From NCBI GenBank assembly GCA_964568975.1, contig CAZMSO010000002.1, forward strand, positions 1 through 64,000: a stretch of DNA of 64,000 bases, written 5' to 3'. Numbering within the stretch: position 1 is the first letter of the stretch; each line of letters begins with the position of its first letter. The translations under genes and the position numbers were made by a program. The notes under the pieces were generated by a model, which saw only the letters and a program-made list of their open reading frames with translations, was not told where the DNA came from and made no database searches. This stretch comes from CAZADA01 sp964568975 (lineage in GTDB: Bacteria; Pseudomonadota; Alphaproteobacteria; Caulobacterales; Maricaulaceae). Below are positions 8,541-16,969 of this stretch, piece by piece.

Positions 8541-9409
8541 GTGAGGGCGCGGGGCCGCGGCTGGCGGGCGTCGCCGGGTGGCCGGTGGCTCATTCGTTGT
8601 CGCCGCGTGTGCACGGGGCGTGGCTTGCGACGCTTGGGCGGGAGGATGTCTACGCCGCCTTTGCGGTGCGTCCAGAGACGGCGGCGACGGCGTTTCGCGC
8701 CCTGCCCGCGCTGGGAATTGCGGGCGTGAATGTGACGTTGCCGCTGAAAGAAACAGCGTTGCGCGCCGCTGATAGCCGCACCACGCTTGCTGAAACGGTG
8801 GGGGCGGCGAACCTGCTGACCGTTGACGCTGCTGGCATGCTTTGCGCCGACAACACTGATGTCGCGGGTGTGCGCTACGCCCTGCGCGCGGCGCCGCCTC
8901 CGTCGGCTGAGGACCGCGCTTTGGTGCTGGGCGCAGGCGGTGCGGCGCGCGCCATTGTGTGCGCCCTGATCGCCATGGGATGGCGGCGGCTTGTGATTGT
9001 GAACCGATCAGTCGAGCGCGCAGCAGCCTTGGCGTCTGACGCGCGGGCGTGGTCCAGCGGCGCGGCGCTTGACGCGCGTGCGTGGGAGGATCGCCACGCG
9101 CTTGCTAGGGAAGCGGGACTGATCGCTAACGCCACAAGCCTTGGGATGATCGGCCAACCGCCCCTCGATCTTGATCTGGCTTCAGGCCGTGGCGATCGCG
9201 TGGTGTTCGACAGTGTGTACACACCGTTAGAGACCCCGCTTTTGCGCGCCGCGCGAGAGCAGGGCCTAGCCGCCGTGGATGGCTTAGACATGCTGATTGG
9301 CCAGGCCATCCCAAGTTTTGAGGCGTTCTTCGGCGCGCCGCCCCCGACCTCAGTGGATGCGCGCGCATTGCTCTCAGCGGCGTTGCGCGCGCGGGAGGCG
9401 CGGGCGTGA
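8537..9409 (+). CDS. aroE: shikimate dehydrogenase (NADP+)
   Basis: A 290-residue enzyme that reduces 3-dehydroshikimate to shikimate in aromatic amino acid synthesis. Seen in order: the N-terminal substrate site AHSLSPRVH (serines of the shikimate pocket), the NVTLPLKE motif with the catalytic lysine, NTDVAGVRYAL, the nucleotide-binding GAGGAARA loop, and the NATSLGM segment. It overlaps maf (4 nt) and coaE (4 nt, GTGA) in the coupled run. Confidence 0.96.
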   Translation: MSEGAGPRLAGVAGWPVAHSLSPRVHGAWLATLGREDVYAAFAVRPETAATAFRALPALGIAGVNVTLPLKETALRAADSRTTLAETVGAANLLTVDAAGMLCADNTDVAGVRYALRAAPPPSAEDRALVLGAGGAARAIVCALIAMGWRRLVIVNRSVERAAALASDARAWSSGAALDARAWEDRHALAREAGLIANATSLGMIGQPPLDLDLASGRGDRVVFDSVYTPLETPLLRAAREQGLAAVDGLDMLIGQAIPSFEAFFGAPPPTSVDARALLSAALRAREARA

Positions 9410-10017
9410 TTGTCGTCGGCCTCACGGGCTCCATCGGCATGGGCAAAACCACGACGGCGGCCATGTTCGCCGACGCCGGGGCGGCGGTGTTTGACGCCGA
9501 CGCTGCGGTTCACAAGCTTTACGCCCCCGGCGGCGCGGCGACGCGCTTGGTGGCGCAAGCGTTTCCTGATGTCGTGACACACGGCGCGGTGGATCGCGCG
9601 GCCTTAGGGGCGCTGGTGCGCGATGATCCCGTCACGTTGAAACGGCTTGAGGCCCTCGTGCACCCGCTTGTGGCCGACGCGCGCGCAGCGTTTCTGAAAG
9701 CCGCGGCGCAGGAGGGGCGGCGGGTGGCGGTGCTTGACGTGCCGCTGTTGTTTGAAACGGGTGGGGATCGTTCTGTGGATGTTGTCGTCGTTGTCAGCGC
9801 GCCCGAGGCGGTGCAGCGCGCGCGCGTTCTCGCGCGTGCAGGCATGACGCCGGCGATGTTTGAGGCCATCCGTGCGCGCCAAACGCCGGACGCCGATAAG
9901 CGCGCCCGCGCCGATTACATTGTGGAGACGGGCGAGGGGCTTGAAGCCGCGCGCACTCACGTGGCGCGAATCATGGCGGACTTATTAGCCCGCGCCGGCG
10001 CTGCGCCGCGGGACTAG
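9406..10017 (+). CDS. coaE: dephospho-CoA kinase
   Basis: A 203-residue cytoplasmic enzyme for the last step of coenzyme A synthesis, phosphorylating the 3'-hydroxyl of dephospho-CoA. The P-loop GLTGSIGMGKTT is at residues 5-16, followed by the FDADAAVHKLY substrate motif and the LDVPLLFETG segment. The start is GTG at 9406, overlapping the aroE stop as GTGA. Length is normal. Confidence 0.96.
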   Translation: MIVVGLTGSIGMGKTTTAAMFADAGAAVFDADAAVHKLYAPGGAATRLVAQAFPDVVTHGAVDRAALGALVRDDPVTLKRLEALVHPLVADARAAFLKAAAQEGRRVAVLDVPLLFETGGDRSVDVVVVVSAPEAVQRARVLARAGMTPAMFEAIRARQTPDADKRARADYIVETGEGLEAARTHVARIMADLLARAGAAPRD

Positions 10018-10030
10018 CGGAACCCTGGAG

Positions 10031-10762
10031 ATGGAGCCGGGCATGCGCGAGATTGTGTTTGACGTTGAGACCACGGGCCTCGATCCCGCGTCCGGCGATC
10101 GGATCACAGAGCTCGGCTGTGTGGAGGTCATCGATTACATCCCCACCGGGCGCACGTTTCAGGCTTATGTGAACCCGCAGCGCGCCTTAGACGCCAAAGC
10201 GGTGGAGATCACTGGGCTCACGAATGAGTTTTTGGCCGACAAGCCTGTGTTCGCCGCTCATGTTGAGCCGCTTTTGTCCTTCATCGGCGATGCGCGCATG
10301 GTGGCGCACAACGCGTCCTTCGACCGCGGCTTCCTCAATATGGAGCTTGCGCGCGCTGGCCGCGAACCGATCCCCGACACGCGATGGCTGGACACCCTGG
10401 AACTCGCGCGCGTGATGTTTCCCGGCATGCACAATTCCCTCGACGCGCTCTGTAAGCGCTTCAACATCAGCCTTGATGCGCGCGACAAGCATGGCGCGCT
10501 TTTGGATTCGCGGCTTTTGGCGGAGGTTTATCTCCACCTCAATGGCGGGCGCGAGCAGTCGCTTGATCTCACTGTCAGCGATGACAAACGCACCGCCCGG
10601 CGCGACGTCTCGGCGATCGCGGCCAAACGGCCCACAGGCCCTTTGAGCACGGAGGCTGAACGAGCCGCGCACGCCGCCTTCCTGGCCACGCTCGGCGGGG
10701 AGCTTGTGTGGGGGTCGCTGGCGGCGGACGAGACGAGCGCGACCCCGGCCGAGCGCGCTTAG
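10031..10762 (+). CDS. dnaQ: DNA polymerase III epsilon subunit (3'-5' exonuclease)
   Basis: A 243-residue proofreading exonuclease of the replicative polymerase. DEDDh motifs are visible: Exo I FDVETTGLDP, Exo II HNASFDRGFL and Exo III with KHGALLDSRLLAEVY (catalytic His then Asp). The ATG at 10031 follows a GGAG directly. The ATG at 10043 has GGAG at a better spacing and starts MREIVFDVETTG as homologues do, so the true start may be 10043. It converges with secB, and the two stop codons overlap by 4 bp. Confidence 0.95.
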   Translation: MEPGMREIVFDVETTGLDPASGDRITELGCVEVIDYIPTGRTFQAYVNPQRALDAKAVEITGLTNEFLADKPVFAAHVEPLLSFIGDARMVAHNASFDRGFLNMELARAGREPIPDTRWLDTLELARVMFPGMHNSLDALCKRFNISLDARDKHGALLDSRLLAEVYLHLNGGREQSLDLTVSDDKRTARRDVSAIAAKRPTGPLSTEAERAAHAAFLATLGGELVWGSLAADETSATPAERA

Positions 10763-11271
10763 GCCTGGGCCGTGGGAGCGCCGCCTTCTGTGTCGGCGCC
10801 TGTTTCCGCCCGGCGCTTTTGAGCCAGATACAAGCCGGCGAAATCAATCGGGTCGATGTAAAGCGGCGGAAAGCCGCCATCGCGCGTGACTTCCGCCATC
10901 AGCCGGCGCGCAAAAGGGAACAGCATGCGCGGCGATTCAATCAGCAGCATCTGCTCGATTGCGTTTTCCGGCATGTTCACAAAGTGAAACAAGCCCGCAT
11001 ATTTGAGTTCGACGATGAAGGCGACGGCGTCGCCGCGCTGCGCCTTCGCCTCCAGGTTCAGCACGACTTCGTAGGCGTGCTCATCGGCCCGGCGTGCTTG
11101 GACGTCGATGCCCATATCGATCTGCGGGGCGTCTTGGCCGCTGCGCAAACTGCCGGGAGCGCTGGGGTTCTCGAAAGACAGATCTTTAATGTATTGCGCC
11201 AAAACACGGATTTGCGGCGTGGGCGCAGCGCCGCTGGCGGCGTCGTTGTTGGATTCAGGTGTGTCAGCCAT
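10759..11271 (-). CDS. secB: protein-export chaperone SecB
   Basis: A 170-residue tetrameric cytoplasmic chaperone that keeps preproteins unfolded for SecA. The conserved IRVLAQYIKDLSFENP motif is at about 21-36 and the EVVLNLEAKA and PPLYIDPIDFAGLY segments follow. The tail is polar and low in complexity. It is the only minus-strand gene in this block and overlaps dnaQ tail-to-tail. Confidence 0.96.
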   Translation of the reverse strand: MADTPESNNDAASGAAPTPQIRVLAQYIKDLSFENPSAPGSLRSGQDAPQIDMGIDVQARRADEHAYEVVLNLEAKAQRGDAVAFIVELKYAGLFHFVNMPENAIEQMLLIESPRMLFPFARRLMAEVTRDGGFPPLYIDPIDFAGLYLAQKRRAETGADTEGGAPTAQA

Positions 11272-11412
11272 GTGATGGCGCGCTCTCGTGTTCTCTGCGG
11301 TCGAAAAAGGTCTGCGCGGGGGCTATCACGGGGGGCGAAACCCGGCAAGGCGGCGGGCTGACGAGGCGCGCCATGCGGCCTATATGCGTATTTTGGACGG
11401 AAGGAATTTCGC

Positions 11413-12033
11413 GTGGGTGAGCTGTTCCCCATTTTGCTGTTTGCAACGATCGCGGTGCTGTTCGCGCTGCGGCTCTATATGGTGCTGGGTCGGCGCACTG
11501 GTGAAGAGCCGAAGGCGGACGTCGCGCCGCGCGCGCCTGGCGGTCGCCACGGCGCGACGGGCCTGCGTCCCGCGTTTACGGGCCCGGCCGCGGCGGGGAT
11601 GGAGGCGATTCGCGCCGCCGACGGCGTGTTCGATCCTGACGCGTTTTTAAGCGGCGCGCGCGAAGCCTACGCCCTTGTCGGGCGCGCGTTCGCGGAGGGG
11701 GATCGCCGCACCTTGGAGCAGCTTTTGTCCCCAAACGTTTATGAGAAATGGACCAACGCCATCGCCGAGCGGGAGGCCGCCGGCCATGAGCAAGTGTTTG
11801 AGCTGGTGCGCCTTGCTTCAGCGGAGGTGGAGGAGGCGGCGTTGACTGACGGGGTCGCCTCAGTGTCGGTGCGGTTTTCCGCTGACATCCGCTCGGCCTT
11901 GCGCGACCGTGAAGGCGTGGCGATTGAAGGCGACGCTGACCACGCCAAGCGCGTGGACGAAGTGTGGGCGTTCGAACGCCAAGTGGCCTCGGACAATCCC
12001 AATTGGCGGCTCTCGAAAGTCAGCAAAGGGTAG
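11413..12033 (+). CDS. Tim44/TimA family membrane-associated protein
   Basis: A 206-residue protein with one N-terminal membrane helix (residues 3-22), a linker, and a Tim44-like C-terminal domain (about 75-205) with FLSGAREAYALVGRAFAEGD and LSPNVYEKW. The domain is shared with the mitochondrial import motor protein; in alphaproteobacteria members are inner-membrane proteins next to secB. The start is GTG at 11413 behind GGAAGGA. It is divergent from secB and 2 bp ahead of mltA. Confidence 0.88.
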   Translation: MGELFPILLFATIAVLFALRLYMVLGRRTGEEPKADVAPRAPGGRHGATGLRPAFTGPAAAGMEAIRAADGVFDPDAFLSGAREAYALVGRAFAEGDRRTLEQLLSPNVYEKWTNAIAEREAAGHEQVFELVRLASAEVEEAALTDGVASVSVRFSADIRSALRDREGVAIEGDADHAKRVDEVWAFERQVASDNPNWRLSKVSKG

Positions 12034-12035
12034 GC

Positions 12036-13397
12036 GTGGCGCGCGCGCTCTCTCCGCACACCTGTGAGACGCGCGGCGCGGCGGTGGTGAGGACGACGCG
12101 GACGGGCCGCGGCGTCGTCAGTCTGCTGGCGGTTTTCATCGCGGCGTGCGCGGGTGCGCCGGCGGAAGCGCCCCCGCCGCCCTCGCGCTTGCGTCCTGCG
12201 GAGGTGGCGGCGCCGCCCGTTTTTCACCCGACGCTGACGGCCGCGGCGGTCCCGTTTTCAGCGCTGACGGGTTGGCGCGATGGTGATCACACGGGCGCGC
12301 TGCTGGCCTACAGCGACACGTGCGGTCGGTTTGCGCCCGTGGATCCGCGCAAAGAAGGCCGGTTGTCGGCCGGTCATGCGGTGTGGGCGCGGACCTGCCG
12401 GCAAGCGCGCGCCTTGGCGCAAACTGGTGCTGAGGGTGGGGAGGCCGCCGGCCACAGCGCGGCGGCGCGGCGCTTCTTTGAGATGAATTTCCAGCCCTTC
12501 GCCCTCGCGGCGCCAACGGTGGGGACGGACACCGCCGGCGTGGTCACGGGCTATTACGAGCCGATCATTGATGTCCGCACGCAGGCGATCGGCCCGTTTG
12601 ACGAGCCCATCCTCCCACGCCCCGCAGATTTGGTGAGCCGGCCCCGCGCCCAGGGCGAGCCGGAGGTGTTCCAACGCATGCCCGACGGCGGCCTGCGCCC
12701 CTATCCCGATCGCGCCGCCATCGTCGCCAGCGCGCGCGAGCCCCTGGCTTGGGGGCGGCGTTCAGACGTGTTGTTTTTACAAATCCAAGGATCGGGGCGG
12801 GTGCGGTTCGCTGATGGCCAGATTGTGCGCGCGGCGTGGGACGGCGCGAACGGCAAACCCTACCGCTCAGTCGCCGAGCAGCTGATGGCGCTTGGGCTTT
12901 TGCCGCGCGGGATTGCGTCGAATGCGGCGGTCAAGCGCTGGCTGGACGTGGCGGGCCCTGACGCGGCGTCGGCCGTGATCGCGCGCAATCCGCGCTACGT
13001 GTTTTTTAAGTTTGAAGACATCACTGACCCTGGCGAGGGTCCCGTGGGTGCTGCTGGCGCGCGTTTGCGTCCGGGAGTTAGCGTCGCGGTCGATCCCGCG
13101 TTTCACAGCTTTGGGGCGTTATTTTGGATCGCGCCGATGGGTGCGGATGCGCCTGCTCCGCGCTTTGGCGTGGCGCAGGATACGGGCGGCGCGATCAAAG
13201 GGCCGCTGCGGGGCGATTTGTTCTTTGGCGCCGGGCCTGAGGCGGGCGCGCGAGCAGCGTCAGTGCGTCATCGCGCAGCGTGGTTCGGCCTTGCGCCGCG
13301 CGTGAGCGCTGCATCCCGAGACACATCGCCCTCTGGCGCATCCCCCTCTGGCGCATCCCCCTCTGACGCGTCTTCCGCTGGGGCGTCAGCGCCATGA
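12036..13397 (+). CDS. mltA: membrane-bound lytic murein transglycosylase A
   Basis: A 453-residue lipoprotein glycan cleavage enzyme. The N-terminus has a lipobox (FIAAC). The MltA domain is seen as VVTGYYEPIID, WGRRSDVLFLQIQGSGRVRF and the 3D domain FGVAQDTGGAIKGPLRGDLFFG, which carries the catalytic aspartate. The start is GTG 12036 behind AAAGGG; GTG 12084 would give a shorter, more typical signal peptide. The C-terminus ends in a 15-bp tandem repeat (13326-13385) encoding S-P-S-G-A units. It overlaps the Smr gene by ATGA. Confidence 0.92.
   Translation: MARALSPHTCETRGAAVVRTTRTGRGVVSLLAVFIAACAGAPAEAPPPPSRLRPAEVAAPPVFHPTLTAAAVPFSALTGWRDGDHTGALLAYSDTCGRFAPVDPRKEGRLSAGHAVWARTCRQARALAQTGAEGGEAAGHSAAARRFFEMNFQPFALAAPTVGTDTAGVVTGYYEPIIDVRTQAIGPFDEPILPRPADLVSRPRAQGEPEVFQRMPDGGLRPYPDRAAIVASAREPLAWGRRSDVLFLQIQGSGRVRFADGQIVRAAWDGANGKPYRSVAEQLMALGLLPRGIASNAAVKRWLDVAGPDAASAVIARNPRYVFFKFEDITDPGEGPVGAAGARLRPGVSVAVDPAFHSFGALFWIAPMGADAPAPRFGVAQDTGGAIKGPLRGDLFFGAGPEAGARAASVRHRAAWFGLAPRVSAASRDTSPSGASPSGASPSDASSAGASAP
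13326..13385 (+). repeat. 15-bp tandem repeat in mltA tail
   Basis: Four consecutive 15-bp units (13326, 13341, 13356, 13371), the second and third nearly identical, encode SPSGA, SPSGA, SPSDA and SSAGA. Unit length is a multiple of three, so copy-number change would lengthen the tail without a frameshift. Confidence 0.9.
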
Positions 13398-14077
13398 GCG
13401 GGCCGAAAAACCGCCGGCCCCGGCGCTTGTCGGCCGAGGAGGCGCGCTTGTGGGCCCATGTCGTGACCGCTTCGGGCGTGAAGCCCCTGCACAACGCGCC
13501 AGGCGCGGCCGCGTCATCCGGCGCTGCGACGCCGGCGGCGGCGAGCCCGCCTTCCCTCGCGGCGTCAGTGCCGGAGCGCATGGCCCCTGATCACGCCCAC
13601 CCCGGCGATGCGCGCAGCTTAGCGGCGCGCCCGAGCTTGCGCTCGGCCGCAGCGGCGCCGCACCGGCATGGGCCGCCGGAAGGGGGCGCGCCGGGACGCA
13701 GTCACGGCGGCGCTGGCTTGATCCATATGACGGACCGGCGCACGCGGCGCGGCAAGCGCGAGATTGACGGACGCCTTGATCTTCATGGCTTGAGCCAGAT
13801 CCAAGCGCGGGCCCAGCTGCACGACTTTTTGCGGCGAGCGCGGGGGCGGGGCGATCATTGCGTGCTTGTGATTACGGGCAAGGGTCTCAAGCGTGAGGCT
13901 GAGGACCCCACGCGCCCGTTCGATATGTTCGCGCGATCGGAGCCTGGCGTTTTGCGCCGCGCTTTGCCGCACTGGCTGGCGGAGTCAGACTTGCGCGCTT
14001 GGGTGTCCGGCTATGCGCCCGCGCACCCCAAACATGGCGGGGCCGGCGCGTTTTACGTGTTCCTCAAGCGCGGCTGA
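13394..14077 (+). CDS. Smr/MutS2-type nuclease domain protein
   Basis: A 227-residue protein. The first about 115 residues are alanine/proline-rich and probably disordered. The C-terminal Smr domain follows with LDLHGLSQIQARAQL and the GKG loop in VITGKGLKR, then the HPKHGGAGAFYVFLKR ending. Stand-alone Smr proteins nick DNA or RNA; the exact role in bacteria is not settled. It overlaps mltA by 4 nt, so it is translated from the same unit as Tim44 and mltA. Confidence 0.9.
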   Translation: MSGPKNRRPRRLSAEEARLWAHVVTASGVKPLHNAPGAAASSGAATPAAASPPSLAASVPERMAPDHAHPGDARSLAARPSLRSAAAAPHRHGPPEGGAPGRSHGGAGLIHMTDRRTRRGKREIDGRLDLHGLSQIQARAQLHDFLRRARGRGDHCVLVITGKGLKREAEDPTRPFDMFARSEPGVLRRALPHWLAESDLRAWVSGYAPAHPKHGGAGAFYVFLKRG

Positions 14078-14441
14078 GGGCGCGCGCTGATCTGAGATCC
14101 ACGCGCCCCTGCGCCGTTGTTTGTGGGCGCCGGCTCGCTGCGGCGCGTCGGCCGGCGGCGTGACGTCAGGCCGCCCCCTGGTCACGGCGCGATCGCGCAT
14201 GCGCGGCTCAATGCGTTCTTGAATCACACCAAAAGCCTGGTAGTCTCCACTTACATGTTTTCAAATAAAGGCCAATCACGCTCACGATTGGCTTCGTGTT
14301 TCATGTCAATTTTCGGCGTTGTGTGTGTGCACGCCATGCCGTTCGGGCTCGCTGTAACTGGGGGCGCTGTCCCGCTTCAATCGGCGTGCGGCTTTCGCAG
14401 CGGAGATGCTGCGGCTGCGCACACACTCACGGGGATGCACT
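14078..14441. promoter_or_regulatory. 364-bp AT-rich intergenic region with hairpin
   Basis: Much richer in A/T than neighbouring DNA between about 14215 and 14345. It contains an inverted repeat GCCAATC (14271-14277) and GATTGGC (14286-14292) with an 8-nt loop. No convincing protein is encoded. It could be a promoter/leader for the nuclease gene, a hidden small RNA, or a remnant of transferred DNA. The hairpin lacks a T-tract. Confidence 0.45.
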
Positions 14442-15704
14442 GTGCTTGGTTATCAAGATGACTTTCTCGACCCGGGCAATGACCAGTTGCGGGTTGCGCC
14501 GCCGACTTTCTTGCCGCTGCTGCAGGGCGAGGTGTTGCAATCGGAAAACCTGGACGCCGGCGTGTTTCTCCACTACCCGAACTACACGCTTGTGATGAAT
14601 AAGGTGCTGCGCAGCTGTGTCTACGCTGCGGCGAATATGGATCAGGTCAAGCGCGTGTCGGGCCTTAAAGGCCGCAGCTGGCGCTTCGACACGCGCGTTG
14701 GCCACCAGTTCCAGCTTGATAACGAATACTACCGCGATCGCGATGGCGAGCCGAATCTCTACGATCGCGGTCATGTGGCGCCGCGAGCGGGCATTGCCTG
14801 GGGCGAGAATAAGATTGAGGCGAAACACGCCTCCGATGAGACGTATTATTGGACGAACGCCACCCTGCAGCATCGCTTCTTCAATGGCGATGAGTGGGAG
14901 GCGCTGGAATCCTGGGTCCGCAATTTCAAAGATGGCGCGAATGAACGCCTGACCGTGTTCACGGGCCCGATTTACAGCGATGTGAACTTGTTCATCCGGC
15001 CCCAAGGCGAGCCGCCGGCCCCCGTGCCGAGCGCGTTTTTCAAAGTGCTGGTGTTCCGTCATCGCGACTGCCCGGATGTGTTGTCGGTGCGCGCCTTCAT
15101 CATTCCGCAAAGCCCGGAGGTCATCGCCGATGATGAGGGCTGGCGGCCGAGCATGCTCCAGCGCTACCAAGTGTCCGTGCGCCAGATCGAAGAGCTGACG
15201 GGGCTGAAGTTCCCGCCGGAGATTCCCGCCGCCAACCCAATGTTTTTCGAGCCCGGGGCGGAGGCGGCGAAGGTCGGCGTCGACGCGTTCCCGGAAATGC
15301 ACGAAGTCAACACCGACACCGATATCATCGACCCTGGCCAACCGCGTGTGGGCGAGCAACGGCCGGTGTCGGGCCTCTTCATTATGGCGGCGCTGGTGAA
15401 CCCGGCCGGCAAGGAGTCGCAGGAGGAGTGGGTAAGCGTCGTCAATCTCGGCCCGACGACGGCCTCGCTCAATGGTCTTGTGCTGCGCGACAAGGCCGAT
15501 CGTAAGAAAGCGCTGACGGGTGCGCTGGACCCGGGCGAGACGCTGAAGGTGCATCCGCTCAAGCCTGTGCGCCTTGTCAATGACGACGGCCTGATCCAGC
15601 TGACCACGAAGGACGGACGCATCCTGGACGTGGTGGCCTATGGCCGCACGGAAGCGAAGCGGGAAGGCCACATCATATCATTCATGACAAAGCGCGTGCG
15701 CTGA
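14442..15704 (+). CDS. DNA/RNA non-specific endonuclease with probable lamin-tail-like C-terminus
   Basis: A 420-residue protein. Residues about 40-240 form a NUC1-type nuclease with the catalytic DRGH motif (Asp108-His111, followed by VAPRA), the ATLQHRFFNGDEW segment (usually N-x-x-P-Q in the family) and the LTVFTGPIY strand. The last 100 residues (WVSVVNLGPTTASLNGLVL through DVVAYGRTEA) resemble a lamin-tail beta-sandwich. The start is GTG 14442 behind GGGGA, giving the family-like MLGYQDDFLDPG. No signal peptide is visible, so a cytoplasmic location or a non-Sec exit is implied. Function could be nucleic acid scavenging or defence. Confidence 0.8.
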   Translation: MLGYQDDFLDPGNDQLRVAPPTFLPLLQGEVLQSENLDAGVFLHYPNYTLVMNKVLRSCVYAAANMDQVKRVSGLKGRSWRFDTRVGHQFQLDNEYYRDRDGEPNLYDRGHVAPRAGIAWGENKIEAKHASDETYYWTNATLQHRFFNGDEWEALESWVRNFKDGANERLTVFTGPIYSDVNLFIRPQGEPPAPVPSAFFKVLVFRHRDCPDVLSVRAFIIPQSPEVIADDEGWRPSMLQRYQVSVRQIEELTGLKFPPEIPAANPMFFEPGAEAAKVGVDAFPEMHEVNTDTDIIDPGQPRVGEQRPVSGLFIMAALVNPAGKESQEEWVSVVNLGPTTASLNGLVLRDKADRKKALTGALDPGETLKVHPLKPVRLVNDDGLIQLTTKDGRILDVVAYGRTEAKREGHIISFMTKRVR

Positions 15705-15741
15705 GGGGCGCCTTCGCGCCGGCGGCGCGCGCGTGGCGGCC

Positions 15742-16074
15742 TCAGTCCTCGGCCCGCGCGGCTTTTTCGGCCAGGCCGGAGGTTCCGGTGCGGCGCGTGA
15801 GTTCGGCGGCCACGTCGTCCGGGCTCACGCCCACCGCCGCCCAGAGCACCGCGAGGTGGTAAAGCACGTCCGCGCTTTCCGCCGCCAGCGCCGCGCGGTC
15901 TTCCAGCGCGCCGGCCAGTGCGGCCTCCACCCCCTCCTCGCCGAGTTTCTTCGCGATGCGGGCGGGGCCTTTGGCGAGGAGTTTGGCGGTGTAGCTCTCC
16001 GACGGGTCCGCGCCGGCGCGCGCCGCGATTGTGGCGAGCAGGGCCTCTAGGGCGGTGGGGAGGGTCGCGCTCAT
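15742..16074 (-). CDS. hisE: phosphoribosyl-ATP diphosphatase
   Basis: A 110-residue all-helical enzyme for step two of histidine synthesis, releasing pyrophosphate from phosphoribosyl-ATP. The family motif KKLGEEGVEAALAG and the metal-binding ESADVLYHLAVLW helix are present. It lies on the minus strand downstream of hisF but separated from it by the GIY-YIG cassette and repeats, whereas in many alphaproteobacteria it directly follows hisF. Confidence 0.95.
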   Translation of the reverse strand: MSATLPTALEALLATIAARAGADPSESYTAKLLAKGPARIAKKLGEEGVEAALAGALEDRAALAAESADVLYHLAVLWAAVGVSPDDVAAELTRRTGTSGLAEKAARAED

Positions 16075-16149
16075 AGGGCTGTGTGTAGCACGACGCGCAG
16101 CGGGAACGCTCTGTGTGTGTCTCGACGACCGAAGGAGCGCGCATCACAT

Positions 16150-16296
16150 CCGCCGCTTCCCGGACTTGAAGACGCGGCCTCCTTTAACGCTCCGCTTCCC
16201 GGAAGCGGCGCAGCCGCTGTCCGAGACCCATGCGCCGTCGGCGCACGCGCCATGGACCCCGGCTCGTCGCGCTGCGCGCTCCGGCCGGGGAGCGGC
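16150..16296 (+). repeat. dispersed palindromic repeat, copy A (147 bp, identical to copy B)
   Basis: Identical base for base to 16720-16866. It contains nested palindromes: CCGCTTCCCGGAAGCGG (16191-16207 region), TGCGCCGTCGGCGCA, and a CCCCGG to CCGGGG arm pair at its right end. It lies between hisE and the GIY-YIG gene, 39 bp beyond the latter's stop codon. Confidence 0.92.
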
Positions 16297-16335
16297 TTCC
16301 CCTCACGCTCCGCCTCCCGGCCCTGGTCGCGGCGT

Positions 16336-16644
16336 TTAGCGTGCGACGTCGCGCCAGAGATCACGCCACTCGGGATTGCCCGCCTCAATCAGCGCCAGTT
16401 TCCAAGCGCGTCGCCAGCGCTTGATCCGCTGCTCGAGCAAAGCCGCCTCCGCGAGGCGCGCGTGCGGCTCAAACCACACCAAGCGTGTCACGCCGTAGCG
16501 TTGGGTGAAGCCGCGCACAGCTGACGTCCGATGCTGGGCCACGCGGGCGATGAGATCGCGAGTCGAGCCTGTGTAGAGCGTGCCGCGAGGCTTGGAGGCG
16601 AGGATGTATGTCCAGCCGCCGATATCCTCGCGCAGCACCGTCAT
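16336..16644 (-). CDS. GIY-YIG nuclease family protein
   Basis: A 102-residue single-domain nuclease. The GIY-YIG pair is visible as TYI (12-14) and LYTGSTRD (23-30), with the catalytic arginine in DLIARVAQHR and the glutamate in the LLEQRIKRWRRAWKLALIE helix. It ends with the NPEWRDLW motif typical of small alphaproteobacterial members (UPF0213-like). No other domain is present. The perfect 147-bp direct repeat on both sides suggests that gene and repeats travel or are maintained together, which is inference. Confidence 0.9.
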   Translation of the reverse strand: MTVLREDIGGWTYILASKPRGTLYTGSTRDLIARVAQHRTSAVRGFTQRYGVTRLVWFEPHARLAEAALLEQRIKRWRRAWKLALIEAGNPEWRDLWRDVAR

Positions 16645-16719
16645 GACCGTCGCTCCTCTCTCTCTGGTGTCGCGTCTTTGAGGCCGCCTGCTCTCATCGG
16701 CCGCCTCCCGGGTTAGGAA

Positions 16720-16866
16720 CCGCCGCTTCCCGGACTTGAAGACGCGGCCTCCTTTAACGCTCCGCTTCCCGGAAGCGGCGCAGCCGCTGTCCGAGACCCA
16801 TGCGCCGTCGGCGCACGCGCCATGGACCCCGGCTCGTCGCGCTGCGCGCTCCGGCCGGGGAGCGGC
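16720..16866 (+). repeat. dispersed palindromic repeat, copy B (147 bp, identical to copy A)
   Basis: Perfect copy of 16150-16296 in the same orientation, 570 bp away, on the 5' side of the GIY-YIG gene. It is followed by the partial copy C. Confidence 0.92.
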
Positions 16867-16878
16867 CTAGCGTGTGAG

Positions 16879-16969
16879 GCTCCGCTTCCCGGAAGCGGCG
16901 CAGCGCTTATCCGGGACCCACGCGCCGTCGGCGCACGCGCCATGGACCCCGGCTCGTCGCGCTGCGCGC
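16879..16969 (+). repeat. dispersed palindromic repeat, copy C (partial)
   Basis: A shorter copy in tandem with B. It begins at the CTCCGCTTCCCGGAAGCGG arm and ends at GCTGCGCGC. Its middle reads GCAGCGCTTATCCGGGACCCA where A and B read GCAGCCGCTGTCCGAGACCCA, so it is a separate lineage closer to copy D in this block. Confidence 0.85.

Noticed and set aside
7917..9409. Long overlapping minus-strand frames in the maf-aroE-coaE region
   Set aside because: They are arginine/proline-rich shadows of strong plus-strand genes typical of GC-rich DNA.
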